Part shown: piece by piece, positions 26,975 to 41,060 of the stretch
Position numbering within the stretch: position 1 is the first letter of the stretch
Layout of the letters: every line of letters begins with the position of its first letter
From: Helopsaltes ochotensis
Lineage: Eukaryota > Chordata > Aves > Passeriformes > Locustellidae
Assembly (NCBI GenBank): GCA_013400155.1
Contig: VXBM01000010.1
Coordinates: forward strand, 2,428,817-2,492,816
Direction: 5' to 3'
Length of the DNA stretch: 64,000 nt
Translations under genes and position numbers: made by a program
Notes under the pieces: model-generated
Database searches by the model: none
Seen by the model: the letters and a program-made list of their open reading frames with translations, nothing else
What the model was told of the DNA's origin: nothing

Positions 26975-29900
26975 TTTGCCTGCCCTGATCAAATTTTTGA
27001 ATAAAGCTTCTTGTCCTTTCTTTTCCCCAAAATAATACATACTTCAAGATTAAGAACTCTGTTACAAACTAAAGTACCGTATGAAATACTACTGGGAACT
27101 TACCTGCAAATAAAAAAGTGTGCAGAAATCTTATTTGCAGAGAAATCAATCTCAATTGCAATGGATGTCCACATTGCCAGAATACTATTATCCTTTTCTC
27201 TAAAGTTAGCCTGGTCCTCATATACAAGAATTGCATGTCCAAATAGGCTTTAATTTCAGGAGTTAACGATTGGCTATTACTCTTTAAAATCTGGAACTGG
27301 CTAGCCAGCTGAAGAACCTGATTATGGAAAATACATGTCCCTTGTATATCACCTGGTAAAAACATGGGTGCTACAGCTTATTGTACATGAGGGGAACTGT
27401 TCTTGATTTTGTAATGTGTATTTTAACTTTCCAGTTGTTCTCTAAACAATTTGCATCTCCCTTCTCATCTCCCTTTTTAGAACTCAAGATGTACATTAGG
27501 CCTGCCCATGTCCAAGGTTTATTTGCAGCAAGTTATCCTTGAATCTTTGTTGGTTTTGTTTTGTTGGGGTTTTTATTTATTGTTGGATAAGGGTCTTTTT
27601 CACCAAATGTGTATCTGATTTGGCCCACAGAGAGAAGAAAGAAAAAAACTGTCACCCTGTAACACTTTGTATCATGCTGAGCCTTAATTAATATTTTATG
27701 TGCCTACTGTGCTTTCATTTCATCTCTTTTTTCTGTTCAGAAACAGTTGTATCCCTTGCTGCCAGTGTACAGAGCCTATAGTATTTCATATTAATGCATT
27801 CTTACACAGAGACACTGATAGTTAGGGAGGCCCTGGCTGAAGGAGCTGTCAGATAAAAGGGATGTTTACCAGTTAAGGTTTCAAACAGCAGTGCCATGAG
27901 AATATATTAATCAATTGGAGATCCCAGACTGGAAGTGGAAACAACTTTTCCTAGTATCTGGTGGAAGACCATTTTAGTCTAGCAAGCAATTAGCCAGCCA
28001 CTGAATGAAGAGAGATGGTAAGCTGTAGAACAGATACAGGGATTTCTCTCTAACAATTTCACCACTGTGATTTTCCTCATATTTCAGTCATTTGTAAGAC
28101 TCATCAAGCAAGAACAGGGAAAATACATAGTTGAACATTAAAAGGATCCTGAATTATAATGCTAAGGCTAGCTAAAAATAAATCTGATTCTTATCTTTTT
28201 GGCTGGAAGGCATCCTGTGAACTAAAAGATACAAGAGACCAGACACAGCAAATACAAAATTATTTTTTCACTTAACACACATGGGATTTAGCATGGACAC
28301 TCCCTGGAAGAATGTTTTAATACTAGTACTTGTGTGACACTCACAAAACTCAGGTGTAGATAAAAAAGTAGGCACTTGGTTCTCACTAAGCATCTAATCC
28401 CAGCTTTCAGTAAGTTTAATAGTTACCAGTTAAACCATGCCTAGAGAAAATTGTTAATTGCATAGATAAATTTTCACCAGTTGGAATACTGGATTCTATG
28501 TGCACATACCCAATAGAATAAGGGGAAAAAGGAGACAGAAGTTACAACTCCTGTCCTTGACCAAAGGAACAGTCATATTACACCCTCTGCTATCCCCCAC
28601 ACTAATTAATACCTGCACAGGTTATGTTGTGGTGATGCTGTAATCCTATCCATTTTACACAGTGGCTGTTATCAGTTCTGTTTCTGTGTGAGTCTTTCCT
28701 TTGGTAATGTCATGGTCTCTGTCCGTTTCGTTGTTTTTGAGACCTACTATGCATCACAGTTACCACTTCACTACCTCTGCTGCAGGAATTTCTTACAGTA
28801 CAGCCCTTTTTGCACCAGTCTAAAATCTCATACAAACTGTTCTGCCTCAAAAGTTGTCCAGTGTGAACAGACATGCAGATGTACTTTATTTTTTTTTTTT
28901 TCTGATGTTGAATGACTCCTTGCTTGATTCTTTTATTATCAGACTCACAAAAAGTATTTCTCTGTAAGAGTTTGCCACCCTAAATTGTCTTTTTCCCTGT
29001 GCTCACCCTAGCGGACCACTAGAAGGTTGTGCAAATGTCCAGCTAGCTCGCAGCATGCCCAGACACAGCTGTCCCAGAAGTCTCTTTTTGCATTGCTTAA
29101 ATGAAATAGCTGTACAGAAATGGAGAAAGTCATGTGGAAACAGAGACTTAAACTGCTGTATGGTCCCTCATGGAAAACGAGTAAGCACACAGACAAAAAC
29201 AGAAGTTGTTTTGAAGTGTGCAAGGCCACAGAATAGTATCACTGTGCACATGCTGCAATTGATGTTCACTCTGCTAAATAGGCAAGATGGATACCAAATG
29301 ACTTTAATTTATCCATTTATCTAGGTAGATAAGACTAGACTCAGGGGACTTCAAGAACTTTTCCTAGTATGACTTTTTCAGGAAGAAATTGCACGGTATA
29401 AAAGTATAAGCCATGCTTCCTCTCCTGCCCTATTTTTGGACTTCAGTGGCCTTGTGTAACTTAACTTTTCTTCTTTCTGAGAAGAAATGCTTCAGTTGCA
29501 TCACAGTAATTTTAGGCTTTTGTTGTCAGGAACAAACATGCCTTCCCGAATTTTTTTTAATGCCCACTGCAAACAAAGATCCAGGTGCAACTTGCATAAG
29601 CCGGCCTATGTTAGCTCTAAATGAGCTAGTCTGGGTACTACAGCAGCAGCCTGTTATCTGGGACCGGTGGTTACTCTGTGTTAAATTAGTGAATTAATGA
29701 ACCAGTAACCTAAAAAATTAGCAGGCTACATTGCTGGATAAATACAAGTCAACTAGTTAAAATTAGTTTCAATTTGTTAGGACAATCTGTAGTTACTCAA
29801 GACCTACAGAGCTGAGAACTATTATCTGTGATGTTGGACCTTAAATTACACTCTGCCATGTAGCAATTCATCACAGTCTCATTGGCCAGTAGAGCACTGA

Positions 29901-31346
29901 GTCGATCTGAAATTCAGGACCCAGAATCCCCAGCTATTTCTCAGCCTTACTCTGAAATGAAATCCAGCCAGGCTTCACCTTCTCCACCACCTGGTTTCGT
30001 GGCTGGAATAATAATTGGGCATGAGGCCAGAAAGCAGCAATGCTGTGATCTGGTATGGTCTCTGATCTAGAAGAACTAAGGAACTAGGGTTTGGTTATAC
30101 TGAGCAGCACAACACTTCGCAGTTTAGAACTGGACTTGAGAAAGTTTAGACTGTCTTAGATTAATCATGTGTTTGTTGAACACTGTGTGTATAAAAAACC
30201 CTTTTTTTTCTAAATTTAATCACTGCTTAATCATGCTTCCCCAGCAGACAGTAAAAGAGCATAAACACTTTAGATTCTTTCCCACTTTTCCTTAAAATAG
30301 TGTACCATTAATTTCCTGTTTCTTAAGAATTATTTTGGAGGGGTTTCTAGGCTTGACCTCTGGATAATCATCCCTCTTTGTATATAGCAAAATTTCACCC
30401 CGTACACTTAAGCACTTAGACTTTAAAACATCTCTATTTTTACTACACTCATCTTTTAAGGAAGGTTTAATTTAATTAATGAGGTCATGGTACTCTAACT
30501 CCCAACTTCTGTTTGCAATGTGCAAAAACTTTGCAAAAAAGCTATCTGAAAAGTATCATGTTTGTTGTCATGTTGCATTCATGTTTGTTTCCTAAGCAAT
30601 ACAACAAAGACATCTATTAATGAAGAGCAGACACTCACAATTAACCACAGAGAGAGTTTTTTAATCAAGTAGCATTTAATTAAATTGGAAAATCATCCTT
30701 TTGTAGGGCCCAAAGTGTGGAATCTAAACAGAGATATATGTCAAATTGCTCTTCTTTGAATAGGTACTACAGCTTTCAAGACAGTAATTTTAAAATGTCA
30801 AGAAACATTAACACCAGAACATTTGAAATGCCAGAAAATTTTAGTTAATTTTTTAGAGTTTTCATGCTAAATAACTTATTCATCTCATAACTCGTTTAAC
30901 CTCCTTCTTAATTTCTTTTTTCTGAAGTGGAAAATTATTTGTTTCTACTAAGTGCAAGCAATCCCATACTCCAAGTTAATTAAAACATCTACATGAAACA
31001 CCCATAAAGCTATGTTAATTGGTTTTACTCCTGTTTTAATTTTTAGTGAGACTTCTATTAGTATTTTCTTAGCATATGGTCCAAGAAAACAAGATTTGTA
31101 TGAAGGGTTGGTCTCCTTCTGATATATTTTTAATTGCCTGATTTCAAATGAAGCTGGCAGTGGGTTTGTCTGCTAGTTATTAAGTCTCAAAGTTACTGTG
31201 AGGACACTGGGGATAGCCACCACTAATGTGTCTCTTGACAGCAAATGAAGGAGAACTGAGAAGCCTTCTACTCTATTTGGCAGGATTTGAATGAGTCAAT
31301 CCATTCTCCTACTGTGGTCTTGGCAACAAGCTGGAAAAAGGCAAGC

Positions 31347-31390
31347 AGAGGGTGTACAAATTACTAAAATGATGTACAAATTACTAGAAT
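31347..31390. repeat. Short tandem duplication, period about 22
   Basis: GTGTACAAATTACTAAAAT is followed by a near-identical ATGTACAAATTACTAGAAT in direct succession. This is a simple local duplication in intergenic DNA with no coding context. Confidence 0.8.
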
Positions 31391-34300
31391 TACAAGGTGG
31401 GGGGAAGGCATCTGAGATATAGATGGGAGCTGAGGTTATTGGAAGGAAGTACAGGAAGCAGAGAGAAAGACTTGTAGAATATTTTGATGGCATCCTGGTG
31501 GGAAGTTGTAATGAACACAAAATACAAATTTATCAAAAAACAACCTACAATGGTTTTACTACTCATGAAACACAGTAGTGGTTTCATAGTTCAGCACAGT
31601 CTTATTTTTAATGGAACCTGTCTGAAGATAAATTATTTTCAGCTAATGAACACATTGTGATTTATATGTAAAAGAGATTTTAAAAGGGACATTGAATCCT
31701 ATGCCTTTGTTCTGATTGCAAGATGGAAGAAAATTGCAAAGTTATGATTTTAAGATAATACTTTCTAATACTTTCTAATTTTCACCAAGTTTAAGATCTT
31801 CTCATTTACTCTCTCATGGACCTGAACAAATAACTTAATCTGTTCATATTTTTACCAGTGTGGACAAATATATCTGAAGTCAAATAGATAGAGTTTTCTT
31901 GTGGATATTCTTAGCTTAGAAAGTACACCTGCCTCTAGGTCAGTTATATGAACCATCTAGACTTAAAGCAGAAAATCAGAATTTACCATCTTGTTCTGTA
32001 AAACAAATAATGGAATTGTTAGTCTGAGCTGCAGCTTTGTTTAAGGTACATTGTTTCAGCTGCAGCCATGCAGTGACTCAAGCTGCCTGCTTGTTGAGTG
32101 TGTGTTTATATGGCAAACCTTGCTGCGAAAAACTGAGAATGCCTTTATCAATATGCTGTTATTGAGCATGGGGGGATTCAAGCTACTTGCCCTTGTAATT
32201 TTTGCAGTTTATTTTAAAGTTATGAAAAATCCTGAATTTAAAGTCTTTTAACTTGGGTACAGAACTGTGAGCTGGTTACCTTGAGCTACCTGGAACTGAT
32301 CTAGATACCTGGAGCTAAACCCTTCTGAAAATCTGTCTGCAGTTGTGTTGTAGGGCATTTTTTCTCAGTATTAGTTCAATGACATATACTGTGTGCTGCT
32401 AGAGGATGCCGACGCTGTTCACACACTACATAAATACATTTTGTAAAAATACACACTTAGGAAGGTTTTTTAAAGGAATCTCTTCTGAATGCATCTAAGG
32501 AAGTATGTGATTGAACAGCTGTGTAGAGGGATGCTTCAAAATGCATTACGAAGGTTCGGCGGTTTATTAGACCATATGGCTTTCAGCAAGAGAGAAAGCA
32601 TTGGAAATACAATGTATTTGTACATGATTATTCACCTTGTAATTGCCACTCTATCCGCAACTGTATTTCTGTAATGGGAAAAGTAACACCAAGAAAATGA
32701 GTGGAATTATTTTTTGCAGACCTGCAGTGACTAACAGTGGCATGAAAACTTAATGTACCTATGAAAAAGCACTCTATTTGCAGAGGAGTGTGTTGTCCAT
32801 AGGAAAGTCTCTGTAAAGAAAGTGCCCATGCAGGGCTGCTGAGTGCTGTTACAGTGCAGCAGTGAGCAAAGTGCTTCTGTGGAGGCTGTTTACCTAGCTC
32901 GGCTATGGTGATTTTCAAATGGGACTTTCATACTGCACTGGAAAGAGTTTTTCACACTTTCTCAGTTTGTAAAAGGCAGATCCAGACCCTATTGTAAAGA
33001 GGTGTGTAGAGCCAAACAGCTGCTGATTAATGCCTTCTGTTCTGTGCCTGGAGAATTTTATGGATTACAGTGAATAAAAGGCTAATTTGTCTCCTAAAGC
33101 ATATATTGATATGAATGTGATCACTTTTCTGCACTACCTAACTTGGGTTAATGGAGTGTTGCTTCAATGCATTGTGTTTCTGGCATGTTCTGACTGTATC
33201 CATAATGTCTTTGTGTGGCCTGAACTTCCCATTCATTACAAATTGGTTAACAGCAGTAAGCTGTTCAACAAACAGATATTTCTTCTTTGTCAAACTCAAA
33301 GCCTGAATAACCTAAGGAGAAGTGCAATCAGACCTGCCAACTGTAAACAATAAACACTGTTCTAAAATGCAGAATGACTTACAAATAAAATAAAACAAAA
33401 CTGAAAAGGTAAGTTGACCTGCAACTCAGCTGTAGTTTATGAAAACATTAATACACAAAAGAATGAAGGCAGCACCAGTGCCTAGTAACAACTCCCTGCT
33501 TTTCTGTTTTTTTCTCTTTTCTCTTTCTGTTGCTTTCATGCACAGTGTAACACACTACAAGCATACAAAGGAAAAGGGCTGCAGGGTTTCCTGAATTGTT
33601 CCAGTCAACTCTCTTCATGTTTGACTGCTAAGTCCCATGCATAGAGATTAGAGGGAGACTGGAATAGACTTTAAAGTCTATGAAGAAACTGAAGCAGCAG
33701 CAGAGCAAGAAGTAGGTGTTCATTGCTCCATGCAGAAACCTGAAAATGTACAGGTACTCTACATGTTTGGCCCTTCCTTTCACCTTCTACCTGTAAGAAA
33801 TTATCCTGAAATTTTGGGGCCTGCACACACTTCTACCTGAACTTGAAAAGATAATGTCAGGTTTTTAGGTAATTTCTCATCCAGAATCTGCATTCTTCCA
33901 AAGTGCTTTATCTGTTCCAGCAGTAGTTTCAGAATTACTTGGGACATAATGTTATGTGCTGCAGATTTCCATTTGATTTTCTGAAGCAGCATTTACTGAG
34001 GCTAGATAGGAAAATGCCCACGCTTTCCAACCTGGAGCACCAGACTGCAAAGATAGACTGGTCAATTTTTTGTGTGTATGTGGTAGATGCAGATCCACCC
34101 TTGCTTCTATTTCTACAGAATCAAGCCATCAATCCCAATTGTATCATTCTAGAATTTTTACCTGGACCCACACCCACAGGCAGCACGCAAATACTGGTCA
34201 ACAACAGAAAAAAATCACAGTATATTAAGATGTTAATTTAGATATTATTTTAAAGAAAGGTTTTTATTCTTGGAAAAAACAGTATGACTGGCAGTGAACC

Positions 34301-37300
34301 CATTGTCAGGGAACAGAAAATAAGGAGCTGAGTTTATTAGTTAAGGCTGCCTGTATTTCATAGCAATTCATCAAAAACATGCATGTTTTGAAGCCCTAGA
34401 AAGATGAAAAGGTATCTTTTCAGTCCTGGAAGAGAAGACTGTTCTTTCAAGGATACAATGGTGCTTTTCAAAAGAGCAGTGACTGTGAAACTTGTCCATC
34501 AATGGAAGGCTCTTTTCAGAGCAAATCTCGCTCTACTGCTTTAGGTAGCTATTCTCTAACATTCCCAATTGACTAAAATTATTGTTGCATAAAATATCTG
34601 TAAGTATTACTTCTTTAATATGAGTGAAAAAAAAAACCCAGATAAATTGCTTAAGCAACCAGTTTCTGAATGGTGTCTGTTGAACCAGGCTTCTCCCTCA
34701 CGACAAGTTAAGAAGAGGAAGAAAGAACACTCTGGACTTCAGTATTGAGGGCTTGCTTGTCTGACTTACCCCAGCTCAAACTGTGACTGGCCAACGGGAT
34801 TTCAGCCAAAACCACTTCACCTCTTATTCTTTTCCCTGTTTCTTCTATTCCACTTCAACACACAGTTTCCACAGAAACAGAGCAGCACAAATAGCACAGG
34901 TTTTGGGTGCCTTTCTGGAAAAGTAAATGTAACAAAACAGTCGGCATATAATCTCTCATTTTGGTGAAAAGCTTTATTAGATTCAGAGGTTATCTGGATA
35001 TTAAGAAATATTTTTAGATTTCTCTCTCTTCTTTTTAAACCTTGTGTAGTAACTCCATGGATTGTCCGACAAACTGGCAGCAGAAATATGAATCTAATAC
35101 TCTATTTTATCACTTGGTTTTGGGCTTTTTCAGATTTCTTTCCTCTCTACTATTCATCAGCAGCATTGGCAAGTGTCTCACAGAAGAAACAGAATCAGGC
35201 AAACCACTGTACCAGCCCAATATCCAGCTTCCACTGTGCCCCACAGCCAAACTCAGTGTTACCTCTAACACTACACTTATTTCATAGCTACAGGGTAATT
35301 TTGTACACTGAAAAATAGAGTGAAGGTGATTGCTCTCAGAACATATTCTGTGTTCCCAGCTGACCACCTAGCAGGTACCTGAGAGGATTCAGGATTCTGC
35401 TCCCCATTCTTGCCTACATAGGACACCTTATTTTTGTGCTCCTAGTATGGATGCACTGGCCTAGTGAATGCTTAGATAAAACAAGCTGCTGTGAAATGAC
35501 ACAATATTACTTATTTCCTATTTAAAATCACAAATGTTTTCTGTACTGCTTCTACAGAGTAGCCTGAAGTCAGTTATGCTTTTGTTGTTGAGCTGCCAGG
35601 AGGACCCAGGGATTACTTTTGCCAGTGCTAATCAGTTTGAACAACTCCATATATGAATGATGAATGCCAGAGGTCACCTTCCTATAGCCAAGTATCTTCA
35701 GACAGCAGGAGTGTGATGGGTGATAGAAAGGTGAAGGATTCTGGATTTTATTGTCTACATGCAGAATTAGGCACGTAAAGAAGGAGCACTACATTGTGGC
35801 TATAATCTATCATTAGTTAACTAAATTCAGAGACCTGGATTTTTTGAATGGATGATGAGGAATGAGATTTTAAAGTCATTCACAACTCTGAATAAAAAAT
35901 ACTCCAGGTATTCTCATAATCAATTTCAGTTTCACATCTGTGAATCTTTGATATGAATGCTGTGACTTCTAAACAGTTTTCAGTGACCAGATCCAGTTGC
36001 ACTGAGAAAAACAGGCATTTTACCAGGAGCTTAATAGGGTACAAAATTTCACAGCAATAACAGTGATCAGTGGCAGCTAAAATAATTCATGGAAAACCCA
36101 GTGCGACAGCAGGCACAGGCAAGGTAGGCAGGCACGTAAAGGGCACGTTCTGCTACCCCGCAGGCCAGCACTCAAGCAGCACCAGCTGGAGCTGACAGGA
36201 GAGCTCATTTTCGCCCTCCACCTTTGTAGCCTTGGCTTTTCTTGCCGCGTGTGAGGCAGCAGCTTCGCTGCAAGAGAGGGCACCACCCAGCATCACTCCC
36301 GACCCTCGCTCATCAGCCCTGCGGGCAGCTCACACTTCAGCCTCTGTCCTGTCCCAGCTGTTCCCTCCTCCTCTGACAAATACACAGGAAGGTCTTTCAC
36401 CCCTTTAAGGCCTTCTGAGATAATTGTGAATAGAGGCAGAAATATATAATTATTCCTCCAGCTCAGATCCCTATTTCATATTACGTTTGCTCTTTAGCAT
36501 CTTTGCAAAAACTGAATGTCACTCAGATAGTTGGTCCGTGGGTAGTCACATCCTGTTCTGTCCACACTGCTGCAAAGCTTTACAGCACCCCTGAACCAAT
36601 TGTCTTATGGTGAAATCAAGGTAAAAAGAAAAAACATATTTCAATTGTCTCCCAATCCTATGCTTAAGGTTTATTTTCTATACTCATATACATTATTAAT
36701 TTAAAATCACCCTGTAGAGCACATTAAGTTTTTTATAGACAAGAAGACTTGGTCAAAAAAACCCCTCTCTGCCTAAAATTCTCCTCGTCTGTCTAGATAA
36801 GATGCTTTTCCACCTTTCCTCTATTGCCAACTAATCAAGAAAAGGATTTAGAGAAGAATTTGAAAAATAAGCAGCTTTTTATTTAAAAAAAAATGAGTGA
36901 AGGGAAAAGGGGAAGAATCAGCTTAAAAGTGCTATAAACTTTGAAAAATTGTGTTCTTGGAAAACCCTTTATTGTCATTATTTTTGAAAACTGTATGATT
37001 CATTTTGGACTGTTTTCAAAATTCCTCAAAGAACTTTATAGATGAAATTGCATTGTGAATAAAATTTTGTATTTAAAAAAAAAGTCCCTCTTTTATAATA
37101 TTATATTTTTAAATTTTGCTAGTAATGAGTTATCACCCCCACTTTTTGCTTCATGCAAGGCCTTAAAATAAGCATGAAAAATGCAAACAACCTACATACG
37201 AAAAATACATTAGGCTTTTAATAGTCCTTTCATTTTAGTTCTCTGTGGTGCTATTAGTGACAGGTAAAAATCAGACTAGTTAAGTACAGCTGGTGCAAAG

Positions 37301-38439
37301 GGGTATAAAATTACAACTTATCTGCCTAATTGTCTGTGCCCCTGGGGGGCATAAAGCTGAAGAAGAGTGAGAGCAGTTATTGCTGCTCTATTTTATTAGC
37401 TTTTTCTATGGACTGGAAACATTTCAACTTTGTACCTTAAGATTTTCAACAAGCATCTTTGGAGGAGATTGACTCAACATGCTTCTCACTTGCATTCTCT
37501 TCCTAGCCAGATTTATGCTCCCATCTGCTGAGATGCGCCATCCTGATTTCCCCTCCTGGGGAGCCTGAGAGTAGGAAGATGTTACAAACTTATTACAGTT
37601 TGGTAATGGTTGGTTATATTTTTTTCCACAAAAGAAACCTCCTTTAGGTTACATTAAACAAAGCTTCTATGGGAATGTACGAATACATTGCAATAGAGAT
37701 TAAAATAATATTTTAATGATACCATTCAATGGCTATATTAGATCACTTATAATAGATGGGTTTTTAATTGTTAAACCAACTAGAGGAAAAAAAGTTTAAG
37801 TTGCAGCCATATTACTATTTTCTTTTTATATTTTGCACTATAACTCGGTATGTAAAAGGAGCACTTGACCAGTAGAAAGAGAAAGGGGTCATGACTGCGA
37901 GCCCTTTGCCAGCTAACTCTCGGAAACCATGTTAAGGGTAGATCATAACAGAAGGTGATTGAGCAAGCCAACTTCAGTGGCCTCTACTAATGGTCTCTGC
38001 TTGCCAGGGTGGATTCAGTTTTACCTCTGAAGCAGAACTAGCATTTTCCTTCTTCCAGCCCCTGAACCATAGGAAGGGCGATCTCAAGGATTTTGTCTGT
38101 AGATTCTCAGACACAGGCAGACAGTTCTTTAGTATGTCAGAGAATGCTTGTTGGTATTGAGAAAGGAGTAATAAACTTTTCTGAATATATTAGAAGACTT
38201 GTAAAACACATAGGAATGATCTTATTAAGCTATTTACCTTGTGGTATCACCTGCAGGTCCTTCAAAATGCTGGTTCTTCAGTGTATGAGGTACTTCATAC
38301 CACTCCAAATTCTGTCTGAGCTGACGATAGTAGATGATAGCTGAACACATAGTCAACAGGGAGAACTAAGAGAAGAGTAATTATCATACCAATCATAGTT
38401 GTAAGATACAAACTACTTAATTACTGACAAGGATTTTGT

Positions 38440-38950
38440 AGACAAGGCGGTACTTAATGTAGGAATTTGGAGGAGGAAAAATAAGTATTTTAGGGAAGCT
38501 CACCTGCACAAGATAGAAGAAGCAAGAAGTTACATGACAAAAAACGTTGGACCAATATGGGAATATAGCCGGAAAGCAGGACTCAGAGCACTGCTCAACT
38601 CCTTAGAAGTAGACATGCTAACTTTGGTAGGCCATAAACCCCAGCAGCAAAAAGCAGAAACCTAAAGGAAGAAAGAGATAACGGTGTGTTTGGGTGTGCT
38701 TTAGTATGCTTTGTTTAGGAGAAACCATGCAAGACTGTACGTGCTTGTGCAGGTCTCTGATAGCCTATAGTTAAGTGATGTTACTAAGAAACATAGTTAT
38801 GGTTGTTATGGTTGTTATTGCTTAATCAAGTAGTTATTTTTAGCTACAGCTGAAAAGGTACAAATACCGAACTCTGTAATCAATAAATTGGCTTCACACA
38901 TTCAAACCATGGAGTCCACGTCTCTATTGATCACTGTCAGACCAATGCAT
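38440..38950 (+). mobile_element. Probable solo LTR of an endogenous retrovirus, plus orientation
   Basis: The sequence has the layout of an avian retroviral LTR. A U3-like stretch (AAACCCCAGCAGC and AACCTAAAGGAAGAAAGAGA near 38635-38680) leads to an AATAAA poly(A) signal at 38882-38887. A short U5-like segment then ends near GTCTCTATTGATCACTGTC. No gag, pol or env coding sequence flanks it, so if correct it is a solo LTR left by recombination. The left boundary is uncertain: the element could start nearer 38680 with TGTGTTTGGG. I could not confirm target-site duplications. Family assignment is from general resemblance only. Confidence 0.45.
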
Positions 38951-40089
38951 GATAGAAGTCTTGCTGAAGGTTTCCCTCAGCCAGCTATTTTCAGCTAGAT
39001 GTTTTTGCCTGGGAGAGGTGAAGAAACAACTCAATATACCACAGCCATAGTCAATGGCCAAATGTTCAAATGACACATAGCTCTTTCTGTGTTGCCCCTA
39101 TCACTCTTTCTGTGTACCCCTACTACAGCCTGGAGTTGGTGATAGTCCTAGCACTGGCTTCCTCCATGACACTACAGCTGTCAGAAGTGCCATAATCTGC
39201 CTTGCCAATCACTAGCCTCTATTGCTGTTTCCAGTCCCCCGTTCACATCTTCTCAGAAGAGCACTGAGCCCATTCCTGATATTCCTAGTGGTATCTAGCA
39301 GGTTAGTTAAATTCCAAGTGTGAAGGCTGGACAGGGGGAAAACTAAAACTCTATAGAAAAGACAAAGATTTGATCCCCTAGGGCTTTATAAAAGAAATCC
39401 CTATGGATCCATCCCTGCTCAGAACAAAGGACAGCCACATTTGGCTCCTTCCTTTTTTCCTTGATGGGGTCTTTTATAAGCTAGTCATTGAGCAATGCAT
39501 CCACACCTGGAATTTTTTAAATCCCAACAAAATACTCCATTTTGTTATTTTTTTATTCTACTCCAAGGGGGAAGGTAAGTACAAGAGATGAGAAAATAAC
39601 CCATATACATATACTAGTTGTAAATCTCATCACATAAGAAGACTGTGAACACAATAGAACTAGAGAATGAGAGGTATGAGACACTAAATATTGTGTCTCA
39701 TAGACTGGCTAAGAGGAATTCTGAGACAGGCTGGGGTTGGGACACGACACACAGGATCTTAAAAATAAGGACAAATCTACGTGTTGAAGTTAATGAAAAT
39801 ACCTTTCTTGCACCAGTGCTTAAAATAGAAAAGAGGGTAGAGGATGATATCCTGACTATGTCAGAAAAGACTGATAGCACAGATGTGGCCTGGTTTTTAA
39901 AGCGATTTGCATAGGTACAGTGTAGGTTTTGAATGGTACTCGAACATTCCCATGTCCTGGGACTAATGTTCCATTAACTCAATGTGTTTCAGATGCCGGG
40001 GAGGCTCAGGAAGGCCATCATCCCGTGTACACGATTCCCTGCTTTGGCTATAGCCGTCTTTTGGAAATTAAACTGTTGTTCTGCCCAGT

Positions 40090-41060
40090 TATAGTTCTTC
40101 TGTAAATCATCGCGTGCCTACCCTAGACGCTTCGCGGGAAGCCTGAGCAGGCCCGCGGCGTCGGAAGCGTGGGCAGGAGCACCCCCGGTAGGTGCCACAC
40201 CGCCGGCCCCGGCTCCNNNNNNNNNNNNNNNNNNNNNNNNNNNNNNNNNNNNNNNNNNNNNNNNNNNNNNNNNNNNNNNNNNNNNNNNNNNNNNNNNNNN
40301 NNNNNNNNNNNNNNNNNNNNNNNNNNNNNNNNNNNNNNNNNNNNNNNNNNNNNNNNNNNNNNNNNNNNNNNNNNNNNNNNNNNNNNNNNNNNNNNNNNNN
40401 NNNNNNNNNNNNNNNNNNNNNNNNNNNNNNNNNNNNNNNNNNNNNNNNNNNNNNNNNNNNNNNNNNNNNNNNNNNNNNNNNNNNNNNNNNNNNNNNNNNN
40501 NNNNNNNNNNNNNNNNNNNNNNNNNNNNNNNNNNNNNNNNNNNNNNNNNNNNNNNNNNNNNNNNNNNNNNNNNNNNNNNNNNNNNNNNNNNNNNNNNNNN
40601 NNNNNNNNNNNNNNNNNNNNNNNNNNNNNNNNNNNNNNNNNNNNNNNNNNNNNNNNNNNNNNNNNNNNNNNNNNNNNNNNNNNNNNNNNNNNNNNNNNNN
40701 NNNNNNNNNNNNNNNNNNNNNNNNNNNNNNNNNNNNNNNNNNNNNNNNNNNNNNNNNNNNNNNNNNNNNNNCCCGGCCCGCGGGCCCCAGGCGCTGCTGC
40801 GCTCCCCGCCCGCGCCCTCCGCGCTACCCCGCCGCAAGGGTTGGCCTTGGGGCGCTGCTGCTGCACCATCGCCCTCTCCTCGGTCGCCTTTTAATCCCAC
40901 GTGTCTCGTCTCATGAGAAAGCGGCTTCGTACCCAGCGCTGCCGTGCTCCGGCTCTGTTACTTAGTGCCCTGCAGCCCCCGCCGTGCCTGCTTGACAGGG
41001 ACCGCGTCAGGAGTGATCAATCGCTCGGCGTTTCTTGTTGCGGGGGAGCAACTGTTAGTA
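40090..41060 (+). promoter_or_regulatory. PUS7: CpG island / PUS7 promoter and 5' UTR region (with assembly gap)
   Basis: Dense CG dinucleotides begin near 40090, continue through the gap at 40217-40771 and decline after about 41060. The island lies 2.8 kb upstream of the first PUS7 coding exon on the same strand, so it most simply holds the PUS7 transcription start and a noncoding first exon. I could not fix the exon-1 donor: CCCCCG with GTAGGT at 40188 is one candidate, but it precedes the gap. If the contig right of this gap is flipped in the true genome, the left and right halves of this island belong to different junctions. Confidence 0.65.
40217..40771. other. Assembly gap (555 N)
   Basis: A run of N inside the PUS7-side CpG island. 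It is the left boundary of the 21.6 kb contig that carries all PUS7 coding exons. Confidence 0.99.

Larger units (their letters stand above)
20560..40090. other. Intergenic region between SRPK2 and PUS7
   Basis: About 19.5 kb of AT-rich DNA between two CpG islands. No open frame here is long, spliced in an obvious way, or similar to a family I recognise; the longest are about 70-140 codons and overlap on opposite strands. Named contents are a CR1 3' tail at 26.9 kb, a short tandem duplication at 31.35 kb, a small GC-richer patch at about 36.08-36.40 kb without a gene that I can identify, and a probable solo LTR at 38.44-38.95 kb. Regulatory elements could lie here but nothing in the sequence alone identifies them. 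If the PUS7-bearing contig is misoriented, this region would instead face the 3' end of PUS7. Confidence 0.6.

Noticed and set aside
36080..36400. Small GC-richer patch with a 69-codon minus-strand frame, considered as a processed pseudogene or isolated exon
   Set aside because: No recognisable protein, poly-A tail or convincing splice sites were found. It may simply be a local composition change or an unrecognised old repeat.
40118..40965. Four long open frames across the gap at 40217-40771
   Set aside because: They are artefacts of N translated as X in GC-rich DNA; no family similarity is seen in the visible ends.
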